This document shows, one piece after another, positions 14,936-25,978 of a stretch of DNA of 44,528 nt. Below the pieces are notes generated by a model. It did not search any database. It was not told the origin of the DNA and was given only the letters and a program-made list of their open reading frames with translations. This DNA is from a virus. Each line of letters opens with the position of its first letter. Position 1 is the stretch's first letter. Location: positions 1 to 44,528 of IMG/VR virus record IMGVR_UViG_3300017706_000505; one strand, given 5' to 3'. A program made the translations under genes and the position numbers.

Positions 14936-17900
14936 ATGGCTAAGAAAAAAGCAGGACCTCAAAACGTCAACAATGTAAAATCTAGTAATTTTTTACCTAG
15001 TGTTTTTCAAACAGAACTTAATAAGAGTTGGCTAGATAGCACATTAGATCAAATGGTTTCTAAAGGACCATTAGAAAATATACACGGCTATGTAGGAAGC
15101 AAACATGGAAAAGTATCAATAGCAAGCGACGAATACCTAGATACTAAAGAAACTAAAAATCAATTAAAGCCAGCAGTTGTTTCATATAATAAACAAAAAG
15201 AATTAACTAATGCAATTACATTTGATGATATTGCAAATTCTATTAATTCTAACTTTGCTACATATAATTACAATGCGGCATATTCATCTAATAGATATAC
15301 TTTTAATCCACCAATCGATATTGACAAGTTTGTTAATTATAACAATTACCACTGGGTACCAGAATTACCAGTATACGAAAGTATATGGACAGGTGCTAGT
15401 AAAAATCCAATAACAGATATACAAACTAACGGCAAGTCAACTCTAGTTGACGATAATAATACATTCAAAGTTGAAAACAATATGCTTATTAAATTCACTG
15501 GTTCCGGTTGGGATTCAAGTGTTTTAAATAAAACATATATAGTAGCGGGCTCGTCGGGCAAGCATAAGTTATATGAGTATATTGATGAAAACAATATTAG
15601 AGTTTATAACAATACAGTAAAACATTCAGAGAACAATGATGGTGTATGGTGGAATGGTATATTACACAATGCAGAATTAAACACAGGCTACAGTGGTTCT
15701 CCAGAGCAACTATTATCAACTTATAATACATCAAATCCAAGACTACCATACTTTGATGGATTTAACTTCCCACAACTGGAATCTAACAGCACACAACTTA
15801 TTAAAAACACTCTTGTAAAATTTACAGGAAGTTGGACACACACAGGTATAACAAATAGTACTGATATATTTTCACTAACAATTAATGAGACTACAGGTAA
15901 TGTATCTATTACGGCTGCAACCACTGACGAAATAGCATTAGCGAATACAAAACTATCACCAGACAATAATTTAATGTACGACGAAGGATACGCAGTAGAC
16001 CCACAAAAAGATTATATTGTAATTGCTAAAGATGATTCATTTCAAACAGCATGGAGTAGGGCTAATCATTGGGTTAATTCTAGTACAATTAAAAAATTAC
16101 AAGAACTAATACCTACATATGATTTTACTGAAATTAAAAATATTAAAAGAAAAGCACTGAGACCTATTATAGAATACAACTGTGGTATACATTTATGGAA
16201 CCATGCAGCATCTTATGTTGGGCAATATCTTGGAGCTGTATATGGATTAGCACAAGCAGATGCAAAACCAACAACAGTAGGAGACAAGTATCTATACGTA
16301 GACAATAGTGATGTAAATGATAGAATATACACAGTTGCAAGCGGTACAGACACATTTGAATCACTAACTGTAAACGATACGTTTTCTATTAAGTCTACTA
16401 CACAAACTAGTTGGGTAGAAGCAGATGGATACTATGATGGCACTAAAGTTATTTTAGCACAACAAAAAACAAAAATCAATCAATATCCGTTATATAAGTT
16501 TTTTAATACAGATGGTGTTCCTTTAGAAGGTGGATGTAATAAATCATTTACTGGTGATAAGATTTTTGGTTATAAAGAAGGAACAGGTGCTAACGACACT
16601 GAACTAGGATTTCCATTATGTTATAAAGACACAGGAAAACAATATGCTGAATATGAATTTGAAAACTTTATATTAACAAATAAGTATTATACTAATCATT
16701 CAAACGCAGAATATTCAAAAGCAACCTACTCAAAAGAACAAGTAGGATATAACTTCTTTAAACAAAAGAATGTGTTAAAAACTATTTACACACAAGCAGG
16801 TACTAATGCTGGTGCATTTAATACTGCACAATATAAAGTAGATACTATAGACACATCATTAGAAATTCCATACGGACACAGCAATTGGCGACAAGATTCA
16901 AAATATTTAATTCATAAAATAAACGATAACGTTTCTATTACAACTGCATATGGCGATGGAACTAATAACGTAATGCAAATAGGAAATGCAGAATTATATA
17001 CAGTAGGTAAAAGTCAAACAATTGTATTTGAAAATTTAACTGACTTATCATTAAAAGTATTCTCACATGGTGTAGATATTGAAATAACATCTATACCAGA
17101 AATTACATTTACAAGATCAGGTAATAAAATAACCCTAGAAACAAGTGCATCAAGTAACGATATTCATTTTGATATTATTGCATATGGAACAACAATTTTA
17201 CAATCTTTTATTATAACAGATGATTGGGATAGTTCACTTTATAAACTTACAATTAACGGTAAAAATATTAACCCAACAAAAGTAACAGTTAACGCAACAA
17301 CTATTTCAATTGACGAGAGTGAATTAGCAATAGATGATTTAGTTGACTTCAGTTGGAGAAGCAATGATTTAACAAACAAATCAACTAATATTAGTTTACC
17401 TGATACACACATACATAACTCAAGTAACTCGCTTGTTGAAACATTTACAATAAGTGAAACTATTAATCACTGGACAGATAAGATAAATGCAATGCCAGGA
17501 TTTGATGGTAGTTTATATGGTGAGAATAATTTTGCCAGCATACCACATACAACACAAAATGGCGGAACTATTTTTATACACGAAAACAATAGTATACTGC
17601 ATGACATTAATTACTCTAACAAACATTTAACTCTTTCTGGTGCATTAGTAGAGCAAGGAAAAGAGTTTGATGCATTTAGAACAAGAGTAGGAGCTCAGGC
17701 TAAAAGACAATACACAATTGGTGCAGAGAATATACAAGAGCTAACTGATAATGCAATAAATGAAATTGTTAGAAATAAACAAACAAATAGTTTATACAGT
17801 ACTTCAAATATGCTATATGGTGATCTCGATCATCAACAAACATTTACATTAGAAGGTCTTCCATCAACGTTTACTAAGATATTTAAAACAAGATTTATAT

Positions 17901-20900
17901 TTAACGGAGATGTTAACATAAGAGATCATGTATATGTTTACTTAACAGAACATGATGGAAATGATAAACAAGTTCGTAGACTTCTTCTAAAAGATAGAGA
18001 TTATAAATTTTTAGGAGACACAGTTATACTGACTCTTGATTATGAAAGTACACTAGATAGTGATAAGACACGACCTACAATAGAGATTTATCATATTAAA
18101 ATGGATGAAAATAGTTTTGTTCCTCCTAGTATGGTAAAACTTGGATTAGCATATGGTGTAGAGCCACAAGTTAACAACGGCATACTATACACACATGACG
18201 GTAAACAAATTAGTGTTACTAACGAATCTAGTTTAATAGATATAGATTCTACAACATTTGATCCTGTAAACGCAGTAATATACGAACTAGAAAAACGTAT
18301 ATATGCAGGATTAGTTAAAGAAGATTATATGTATAATGATGAGAATAAAGGAAGAGATAGATTTAATTCTCCAGTTGATTACTTGCCAACAGAACATGTA
18401 GATACATGGTTTGCATTAAATGATTTAAATAACTATGTAGAAAAATATTATTATAGATGGGCAACACAAAATAAAATTACAAGTCTAAACACAGACAACT
18501 ACTATGATGCTGCAGATCCTTTTACTTGGAATTACAGTACATTATCCCTTGGTAGCGAATCAATGCCAGGACATTGGAAAGGTGCATACACACATATATT
18601 TGGAACGTGTACACCACACCTTACTCCTTGGCACATGCTAGGACATGCATTTAAACCAACATGGTGGGACACACATTACAGTTGGACAGACGCAACTAAA
18701 CGTACTGCATTAATTAACGCACTAACAAACGGTATAGTTTCAAATCCAAGCATTAACGATATACAAGTTTTACGCAACGCAAGATACACATGGGATTGGA
18801 GAGATGTTCCAACAGGCAAGTGCCCAGTTAAAACTGACGGTACACTGGAAGACCCAGATACAGTTTTAGGAACTCCATCAAACGTTGATAAAGAACAAGA
18901 CTTTGTGTTTGGTGATTGGGGACCAGTTGAAGTACAATGGAGATTTAGTGCAGAAGGACAAGCAGTATTATTAGATGCAGTATTAAAATTAAATCCTGCA
19001 AGAGCATGGGCAGATTTTTTCCAACCAGGTATTATTGGAAAACATAATTCAGTTATTTCAAATATAAATTACTACACTGAAGTATTGCCTACTGCTAAAG
19101 ATTATAAGATTGCAGGAAAAATATATGAGAATTCTGTTCAGAGTTTAACACTTAAAAATACATCAGCAGACACATTAGAAGATACAGGATACTTTAAAGT
19201 ACTGGATGATAATCTAAGTACTATTGCTAAAGCAAGATATAGGTTTACAACAGACACTGCTACTGGATCAACTAACATACTTAGTTTAATAGATAGAGGA
19301 TTAAACTTTACTGGACATCCTATTGTTTCTTATCATGGATCAGATTCAGTAGTCAATACATTAAATGTTGATATACAACTTCAGCAAGTTCCGTTTACTG
19401 CAAATGGTATAGCACAAGCACAATATAATTATGTAATTAGAAATAATATTGATGTTAGTTTAGAAGATCTATATACAAAATTATCAACAAAATTACAAGC
19501 AAAAATAAATGGATTCACTAATAAACATCTACTAAATGTATATTCTGATACTAGTGCAAGTGGTGACTTTGAATTAGGAATAGAAGATTTTAATGTTAAT
19601 ATGTACGAAGGTGCAGTAAATAAATTAATTACTGCAAGTTCTGTAACTATTACAAAACAAGGACTAGGATATGAAATAAATGGTTTCAACAATAACACAA
19701 GAGAATTTAAATTTTATGAACCTAATTTAGTTAATGCTACAGACTACACAACACAAACAGTTGCAGGACAACAATCAATAAGACGATATAATAAGTTTGT
19801 TACAGTACCTAGTATTATTGAATACGGTTCTCAACTTTCAAAAATACAAGACACATATAATTTTATAAGAGGTTATTGGAATTGGTTAAGCACACAAGGT
19901 TATACAACATCACAAGACGGAGATAGCTCTGCAATAGAATTTGTTGAATGGTCATTAACAGCAGAAGTAAATGATACTATAACTTTACAAATAGGTAAGC
20001 AAGTTAAGTTTGCTCCAACAACAGGTCATGTATATGAATATAATCGCTTGTCATATAATACCAACGATATTTTAGCATTTGATTATAAAAAAATAGACAA
20101 CAGTAGTTTAGGTATTAAACGTACAGATGGCACAGCTACAATTGAAACAAAAGATAATACATACATAGCAAGTGTCACTAGTGCTGTATTAGATTACGAA
20201 CACATTGTTATATTTGAAAATAAAACAAAACTAGGAATAAACATATTTGATGATATTAAAAATAATATGCAAGAGAGACTTTTAATATCTGGACAACGAA
20301 CACAACAATGGACAGGTGAAAAGAAAGCACCAGGATATTTAATTGTTGATGATCATATTGTTCAAAACTTTGATAGTGCAGTTCAACAAGTAGATGACAT
20401 ATACAGAACCGACGTAGACGAATTTAATGAAAGTTTTTCAAAAGCAAAAGATTTAACAATAGGAAATACTGAAGGACAATTACTAGATAACTTGGGTATT
20501 AATAAAAATGTACTTACAAGATATCATCAAGGTTTAATAAAAGAAAAAGGTACACTAGGTGCAATAGAACACATAGGTAAAAGCGATATATTACATAACA
20601 GTGAAACAACTGTTTCAGCACACGAGCAATATATGTTTAGACAATCATATCTTGGTAATGATGATTTTGACAATGCATTAGAAATAGAAATCGTTTCAAG
20701 TGATGTTAATTCATCACCACAAGCATTAACACTTGATACAACATGGAATGAGTCTAATGTAATTGTAGCAACATCAGATAAGATTGTCAATGATAAATCT
20801 ATTACATTTAATGTAGTAAGTTACGACGACTCACCAAGTGACATACTTACTGGTGGTGAACCTAGACAAGCAGAAACAAAATACAGTATTTTAAATTCAA

Positions 20901-23900
20901 CTCAACTTAGTGATGTATTTGACAGTACAGCCGACTATGCAATAATTCCTACGTGGAATTCTACTACAAGTTATAAGAAAGGCGACAAGGTCCGTTATAG
21001 AGGCGAGCTATGGGAATGTATAGAAAACTTTACAGGATTAGATTTAGTATCTCCTACTATTGAAGAAACTTCTGCATTAGCTAGAACACAACAAGTAATT
21101 GAGTATGACACTGTAGCAAACATAGGTGGAACAACAGTAACTATCCAAAGACAAAATACAGTGTTCGATGATATTGTTGCTACTGGTTCTAGCTTTACTC
21201 CATTTTTAGAAAGCGAAACACTTAACATAGGATACTCAGGAAGTATGACTCCTATAACGTTTTCAAAACAAGATAGTGTTGCAACAGTAATTGGGCCAGC
21301 AGAAATAATTGCAAACGCAGGGCCACCAGTGTTTACAAATGTTACTGGTAAAAGTATTACTATTGCTATTAGAAACACAGTAGGTGGAGTAGTTACAGAT
21401 ACTGATTATATAGTTAACTTTGATACTACACCTGCAAACAAAACTGAAAACTTTACAGGTCAAGGACCTATGACAGATACATTTACAATAGCAGAAACAT
21501 TAAGTAGCAGTACATATGGAGTAGGCAGTGTAACCGTAAATGGAAGTTCAACTACTGCATTTACAGTTACAGGACAGTCATTAGTATTTGATTCAGCACC
21601 AGCATTAAATGATGCTATTGTAGTAACGCTAGTACATCAACCAGACCAGATGAGTGCATCACAAGTTGTTGATAGAATTAATTCACAAGTAACAGACACA
21701 AACTTTACAGCATCATTAGACACAAGTGCTGTGTATGATGCATTAAAATTATCATATGGTGGAACTAACGCAGACGATCCAAATAAGAGTTTAGTACTAA
21801 AAGCAGGTTCTACTAACAACGATTTAGGATTTATTACAAGTCCAATTAACCAACAGAAGCAAGCATTTCAAAATGTAACAGGTGTAATTACTCCAACTAA
21901 CTTAACTGTAGAAGAAGTAAGAGATCAAATTAATAATACATCTGCACTTTCATCTAGTATAACTGCTACAGTTAGCAGTGGGAATTTAGTACTTACAGAT
22001 ACAGATGGATCACAAGCATTATCGTTAACTGGATCAGCAGTAGCAAAATTAGGGTTAAATGCAAACTACCCAGTTAGCACAACACAAGTTAATCGTAAGG
22101 CTACATACACAGAAGCAGTAGCAGATATACAAGCGGCTCTTACTGCAGCAAGTATAACAGATATCAGTATTCTTGTAGTTGGAAATGCAATTAGAATAAC
22201 TTCCACAGCGGCAAGTTTAGAGTTAGGCGATACAACATTCAATTCGCAAATTGGATTAGCCACAGGAACTATATTTGCATTAGAAGGTGATGTTGAAAAC
22301 GATTGGGACACTGAACATAGAAATTATTTTACAGAGATAACAAACGATCCTGCATTATATAATATATTAATTGCAGACGATAGTGATTTTGAAGTTGAAA
22401 GTTCTGGATCAGTAGTTACAAAATTCTGGGGATGGAATGTACTTCAAGTAACACAAAGTAGTACTACACCATTATATAGTTTACCAAGTGCAGTTGCCAA
22501 TGCGGCAACCGTGCTAAATGGCGGCACACCAACCACATGTGGTATATGTGCTGGTACTTCAAGTAAAGATGGAAACGATGCAGAAATAACAACTAATGTT
22601 CCACATGGATTAGAAGTAGGAGATTGGGTACAATTATTAAATACAGATACTACTCCAACAATTGATGGTATACATAAAGTAACAAAAGTATCAGCAAACG
22701 ATAATCAAGTATTTTATATTGATGAGTATATTGAGAAGTGTGGTAACGCAGTATCAATTATGCCATTAGTGACTACTAGATTTGTAAATATAGATCAACG
22801 AGATGGAGATGGTACTTCAGCTTATAATAACATAACAGGTGCAGAAAACTTGTCACGTTGGAACATACCAACTGGTGCTCATACATTCCTTAACTATGTT
22901 GATGGTGTAAGAGGAACATATGTATATAAGAAAGGTACAACTTCTCCTATTAGAGTTAATACTACAAGACCTACTAACACAGATGTAGACAGTGTATTAA
23001 TTTACAATCACAAAGAAAACAAATCTAAAGTACAACTAGAAGCATGGGATCCAATGAGAAAGATTATTCCTGGAATTGCTCAACAAAATTTAGATTATAT
23101 TAATTTTTCTGATAACGCAATTTATAATACATCAACAGATGATAATTATGCAGAAGACTTAGACAACGCATGGGGTACAGAACAGATTGGTACTAGATGG
23201 TGGGATCTAAGTAAAGCAAGATATTACGATTACGATCAAGGACCAGACCTGGCTTACAAAACATCACAATGGGGAGCACTATACCCTGGTGCAGAAATTA
23301 TTGTATGGGAATGGATTAAATCAAATGTAGCACCAGATGACTATGCTGATGCAGTAACTGAATCAAAAGAAATATTTGGCACAGTTGCAACAGGTGAAGC
23401 ATACTCTATATATGATAGTGTTGCAAAAGAAACTTTATATTATTATACAACTGAAAAAGAATATAATAGTGGAACAGGAGCATACAATGATGTGTATTAT
23501 TACTGGGTCAAAAACAAAACAACAACATCAGATGAAAGAACATTATCTGCAACGGATGTTGCTAACATAATTAAAAGTCCATCAGTAAACGGTGTAAGTT
23601 GGTTTGCAGTTGCTGGCGAAAACGAAATTATTGTTGACAATATTAATTATTATGTTGAAGATAACAATACAGTATTACAAGTTAACAAAGCAGGCAATAA
23701 GTATAACTCACATAATGAATGGACTGTTATTGCAAAAGATTCAGATTTAATTCCAGAGTATTATATTAATGGAATGAAACGTAACTTTGCAGGAGTAGAT
23801 ATAAACGATGTTACACTACCATACTCGTCTTTGCATAGATTCAATAGATATGGTGATGATTTAAGTATTGGTCAAACATGGTTTAATAATTTACCAGAGG

Positions 23901-25336
23901 CTAGAAGAAATGCAATAGTAACACTTAACACTCAGTTAAAAAATATTAATCTAAATGATGAGTTTGAAGGCACTTGGGACAGAACACTTATAGCTAATGA
24001 CTTTCCTAAGTTGTTATGGAAGTGGATTGATTACACATTAAAATCTTATACAGGTACTTACAATCATACAATAACAATTAAAAAATATAGTGAATTAGAT
24101 AGTATTGATAAAAATTTACATTCAGTTGCTAAATTAAAAGTATTTGATGAAGTAGATGCTGTTGACAGAAGTGAGATATATGCATATAACAGTTTAGATA
24201 AAGTTTGGGAATTGGTTCTTAAAAAGAACAATACAATTAAATTTGACGAAGGCTTAATGTCAGCAGTTGGCGGATGGGATGTAAATGTTTGGGACTCAAC
24301 ACCTTGGGATTTTGCAAACATTGCCGATTATTGGGAAACATTAATTGATGCATTAAATAATGACATATTTGTTGATTATAATAAACATGAGATGAATAAA
24401 TTCTTCTTTAGTGTTGTACATTATATTTTAAGTTCTTTTGAACAAACAACTTGGATTAGAAAAACAACATATGTTAAATTAGAATTTACAGATCCAATTC
24501 AAACAAAAATTAAAAAATATTCAAAAAATAAAATTAATAACATAATAGGTTATGTACAGGAAGTTAAACCTTTCCATACTAAATCAAGCACGGTACTTAC
24601 TAGACATACTAATACAGAAACAGTAGGACTAACTGTTACAGAAACTCCACAAACAGTTATAACTATTAAACCACAATCATATGATGCAGTGTATGGCGGA
24701 GATCAATATGCCGGTGCACCAGATTGGGGTACAACATTTGAAGATTATATTACTGGAACTGGAACAGACGTTATTAGCGGACCAGACTTTATAAGTCCAG
24801 AAGAATTTAATTATACAACAGGCGGTGATAATAGAAACAGTTTAGTAGAAGTTAAGCCGTTAGAACTATTAAGAATTAACGTACAAACAAATGCGTCAGG
24901 TAGCACTCATGCTAATGATTCATTAACGTTTGCACATATACAAGATTACAGTGGACATGTTAATGCATATGCATTAACAGAAGCAAAAGAAACAACACTA
25001 ACATCACCACTTACGTTAACAGACACAACTATAAGTGTAGCAAGCACAACTGCATTTAGCAGTGTTGGTATCGCATACATAAAAGGTGAGTTAATAGAAT
25101 ATGTTGTAGCAGATGCTACAACACTAGGAATTACAAAACGTGAACTAGCTGGAACATTTAAAGTTCCTGCAAGCACTGGAGATTCAATAACAGATGTAAC
25201 TAATTCAAAACTTACATTTGCTAACGATGATCCAAGTCATTATCAGTATAACACGTTAAGTGATACAATTTTAAACAGCCCAGGCTCAACACAAGCACAA
25301 GAGTTGCAATCATTAGGCAAGGGTATAGAGTTATAA
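14936..25336 (+). CDS. Giant baseplate wedge protein at the gp7 position
   Basis: A 3,466-aa protein immediately after gp6, where gp7 normally lies. T4 gp7 is about 1,032 aa, so this is more than three times larger. The N-terminus (NFLPSVFQTELNKSWLDSTL at 18-37, and YTFNPPIDIDKFVNYNNYHW near 122) resembles large structural proteins of marine T4-like phages. Most of the chain is beta-rich with many Asn, Thr and Asp repeats and no membrane segment. A carbohydrate-binding-like module (WNSTTSYKKGDKVRYRGELW) starts near residue 2007, as in chitin-binding folds. A segment near 2555 (VPHGLEVGDWVQL) resembles a further beta-sandwich module. Near the C-terminus come helical segments (NKHEMNKFFFSVVHYILSSF) and RHTNTE repeats. 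It probably combines wedge and host-contact functions. The single frame is unbroken over 10.4 kb. Confidence 0.7.
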   Translation: MAKKKAGPQNVNNVKSSNFLPSVFQTELNKSWLDSTLDQMVSKGPLENIHGYVGSKHGKVSIASDEYLDTKETKNQLKPAVVSYNKQKELTNAITFDDIANSINSNFATYNYNAAYSSNRYTFNPPIDIDKFVNYNNYHWVPELPVYESIWTGASKNPITDIQTNGKSTLVDDNNTFKVENNMLIKFTGSGWDSSVLNKTYIVAGSSGKHKLYEYIDENNIRVYNNTVKHSENNDGVWWNGILHNAELNTGYSGSPEQLLSTYNTSNPRLPYFDGFNFPQLESNSTQLIKNTLVKFTGSWTHTGITNSTDIFSLTINETTGNVSITAATTDEIALANTKLSPDNNLMYDEGYAVDPQKDYIVIAKDDSFQTAWSRANHWVNSSTIKKLQELIPTYDFTEIKNIKRKALRPIIEYNCGIHLWNHAASYVGQYLGAVYGLAQADAKPTTVGDKYLYVDNSDVNDRIYTVASGTDTFESLTVNDTFSIKSTTQTSWVEADGYYDGTKVILAQQKTKINQYPLYKFFNTDGVPLEGGCNKSFTGDKIFGYKEGTGANDTELGFPLCYKDTGKQYAEYEFENFILTNKYYTNHSNAEYSKATYSKEQVGYNFFKQKNVLKTIYTQAGTNAGAFNTAQYKVDTIDTSLEIPYGHSNWRQDSKYLIHKINDNVSITTAYGDGTNNVMQIGNAELYTVGKSQTIVFENLTDLSLKVFSHGVDIEITSIPEITFTRSGNKITLETSASSNDIHFDIIAYGTTILQSFIITDDWDSSLYKLTINGKNINPTKVTVNATTISIDESELAIDDLVDFSWRSNDLTNKSTNISLPDTHIHNSSNSLVETFTISETINHWTDKINAMPGFDGSLYGENNFASIPHTTQNGGTIFIHENNSILHDINYSNKHLTLSGALVEQGKEFDAFRTRVGAQAKRQYTIGAENIQELTDNAINEIVRNKQTNSLYSTSNMLYGDLDHQQTFTLEGLPSTFTKIFKTRFIFNGDVNIRDHVYVYLTEHDGNDKQVRRLLLKDRDYKFLGDTVILTLDYESTLDSDKTRPTIEIYHIKMDENSFVPPSMVKLGLAYGVEPQVNNGILYTHDGKQISVTNESSLIDIDSTTFDPVNAVIYELEKRIYAGLVKEDYMYNDENKGRDRFNSPVDYLPTEHVDTWFALNDLNNYVEKYYYRWATQNKITSLNTDNYYDAADPFTWNYSTLSLGSESMPGHWKGAYTHIFGTCTPHLTPWHMLGHAFKPTWWDTHYSWTDATKRTALINALTNGIVSNPSINDIQVLRNARYTWDWRDVPTGKCPVKTDGTLEDPDTVLGTPSNVDKEQDFVFGDWGPVEVQWRFSAEGQAVLLDAVLKLNPARAWADFFQPGIIGKHNSVISNINYYTEVLPTAKDYKIAGKIYENSVQSLTLKNTSADTLEDTGYFKVLDDNLSTIAKARYRFTTDTATGSTNILSLIDRGLNFTGHPIVSYHGSDSVVNTLNVDIQLQQVPFTANGIAQAQYNYVIRNNIDVSLEDLYTKLSTKLQAKINGFTNKHLLNVYSDTSASGDFELGIEDFNVNMYEGAVNKLITASSVTITKQGLGYEINGFNNNTREFKFYEPNLVNATDYTTQTVAGQQSIRRYNKFVTVPSIIEYGSQLSKIQDTYNFIRGYWNWLSTQGYTTSQDGDSSAIEFVEWSLTAEVNDTITLQIGKQVKFAPTTGHVYEYNRLSYNTNDILAFDYKKIDNSSLGIKRTDGTATIETKDNTYIASVTSAVLDYEHIVIFENKTKLGINIFDDIKNNMQERLLISGQRTQQWTGEKKAPGYLIVDDHIVQNFDSAVQQVDDIYRTDVDEFNESFSKAKDLTIGNTEGQLLDNLGINKNVLTRYHQGLIKEKGTLGAIEHIGKSDILHNSETTVSAHEQYMFRQSYLGNDDFDNALEIEIVSSDVNSSPQALTLDTTWNESNVIVATSDKIVNDKSITFNVVSYDDSPSDILTGGEPRQAETKYSILNSTQLSDVFDSTADYAIIPTWNSTTSYKKGDKVRYRGELWECIENFTGLDLVSPTIEETSALARTQQVIEYDTVANIGGTTVTIQRQNTVFDDIVATGSSFTPFLESETLNIGYSGSMTPITFSKQDSVATVIGPAEIIANAGPPVFTNVTGKSITIAIRNTVGGVVTDTDYIVNFDTTPANKTENFTGQGPMTDTFTIAETLSSSTYGVGSVTVNGSSTTAFTVTGQSLVFDSAPALNDAIVVTLVHQPDQMSASQVVDRINSQVTDTNFTASLDTSAVYDALKLSYGGTNADDPNKSLVLKAGSTNNDLGFITSPINQQKQAFQNVTGVITPTNLTVEEVRDQINNTSALSSSITATVSSGNLVLTDTDGSQALSLTGSAVAKLGLNANYPVSTTQVNRKATYTEAVADIQAALTAASITDISILVVGNAIRITSTAASLELGDTTFNSQIGLATGTIFALEGDVENDWDTEHRNYFTEITNDPALYNILIADDSDFEVESSGSVVTKFWGWNVLQVTQSSTTPLYSLPSAVANAATVLNGGTPTTCGICAGTSSKDGNDAEITTNVPHGLEVGDWVQLLNTDTTPTIDGIHKVTKVSANDNQVFYIDEYIEKCGNAVSIMPLVTTRFVNIDQRDGDGTSAYNNITGAENLSRWNIPTGAHTFLNYVDGVRGTYVYKKGTTSPIRVNTTRPTNTDVDSVLIYNHKENKSKVQLEAWDPMRKIIPGIAQQNLDYINFSDNAIYNTSTDDNYAEDLDNAWGTEQIGTRWWDLSKARYYDYDQGPDLAYKTSQWGALYPGAEIIVWEWIKSNVAPDDYADAVTESKEIFGTVATGEAYSIYDSVAKETLYYYTTEKEYNSGTGAYNDVYYYWVKNKTTTSDERTLSATDVANIIKSPSVNGVSWFAVAGENEIIVDNINYYVEDNNTVLQVNKAGNKYNSHNEWTVIAKDSDLIPEYYINGMKRNFAGVDINDVTLPYSSLHRFNRYGDDLSIGQTWFNNLPEARRNAIVTLNTQLKNINLNDEFEGTWDRTLIANDFPKLLWKWIDYTLKSYTGTYNHTITIKKYSELDSIDKNLHSVAKLKVFDEVDAVDRSEIYAYNSLDKVWELVLKKNNTIKFDEGLMSAVGGWDVNVWDSTPWDFANIADYWETLIDALNNDIFVDYNKHEMNKFFFSVVHYILSSFEQTTWIRKTTYVKLEFTDPIQTKIKKYSKNKINNIIGYVQEVKPFHTKSSTVLTRHTNTETVGLTVTETPQTVITIKPQSYDAVYGGDQYAGAPDWGTTFEDYITGTGTDVISGPDFISPEEFNYTTGGDNRNSLVEVKPLELLRINVQTNASGSTHANDSLTFAHIQDYSGHVNAYALTEAKETTLTSPLTLTDTTISVASTTAFSSVGIAYIKGELIEYVVADATTLGITKRELAGTFKVPASTGDSITDVTNSKLTFANDDPSHYQYNTLSDTILNSPGSTQAQELQSLGKGIEL

Positions 25337-25353
25337 TACTATTTAACGAATTG

Positions 25354-25361
25354 CATAAATA
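25354..25361 (+). promoter_or_regulatory. Late-type promoter CATAAATA
   Basis: CATAAATA in the 44-nt gap after the giant wedge gene. The predicted start is near 25367, followed by AAGGAATAGG as ribosome-binding sequence and the ATG at 25381. It shares the octamer with the sites at 11333 and 38061, including the following AG or AC. Confidence 0.65.
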
Positions 25362-25380
25362 GTGTATAAGGAATAGGAAT

Positions 25381-25977
25381 ATGAAAACATTAAACGAAAA
25401 CTCAAATGTTAAAGTAGAAGGACACGTTGTAATCACAGATGCTGATTCAGGCGAAGTTTTACTTGACAAATATAACGCAATTAACTTTCAGAACTTTGCA
25501 TATGCGGTAGCACAAGCAATGTCTGGAGGAACTACTTATGCTATAAGCAAACTAGCGTTTGGCTTTGGCGGTACTACAATTGACGTTAACGGAAATATAA
25601 CATACAAAGATGCAAGAGTATCTGGAGAATCAGTAGACGGATTATATAGTCCAAGTCCTGCAACAATTGGTGCGGACCCAACAGTAAGCCCATTACAAAA
25701 AGCAGTAACTACGTTTACTGTTAATAATGCAGCGAATCAACCATACACAGATTTAGAATGTAAGGTTGTACTAGATTATAATGAACCAGATCCATCTGGA
25801 CCAACTACAGACAATGCATCAGATTTTGATGATGCTGATAGTTTTGTATTTGACGAAATTGCATTAATGTCTAGTGCAGATACTTACTTAACACATTTAA
25901 TATTCCATCCTATTCAAAAAAGTAATAACAGAAAATTAGAGATATTATATACTCTAAGAATTAGAGCAGGAGTATAA
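25381..25977 (+). CDS. Virion structural protein (tail/fibre-proximal), unknown
   Basis: A 198-aa protein of the tail module. It starts with a KVEGHVVITDADSGEVLLDK strand pair (about 11-30), then NFAYAVAQAMSGGTTYAISKLAFGFGGT (about 38-65). It ends with FVFDEIALMSSADTYLTHLIFHPIQKSNNRKLEI, a pattern found in marine T4-like structural proteins next to fibre genes. It is probably a baseplate-fibre connector. No catalytic motif is visible. It is followed directly by the next virion gene (1-nt gap) and preceded by a late-type promoter and good ribosome-binding site. Confidence 0.55.
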   Translation: MKTLNENSNVKVEGHVVITDADSGEVLLDKYNAINFQNFAYAVAQAMSGGTTYAISKLAFGFGGTTIDVNGNITYKDARVSGESVDGLYSPSPATIGADPTVSPLQKAVTTFTVNNAANQPYTDLECKVVLDYNEPDPSGPTTDNASDFDDADSFVFDEIALMSSADTYLTHLIFHPIQKSNNRKLEILYTLRIRAGV

Positions 25978-25978
25978 T

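Noticed and set aside
14936-25336. Splitting the 3,466-aa frame into several genes
   Set aside because: The frame is open throughout, with no internal stop, no ribosome-binding site plus ATG pattern at a domain edge, and the tail genes before and after are tightly packed.
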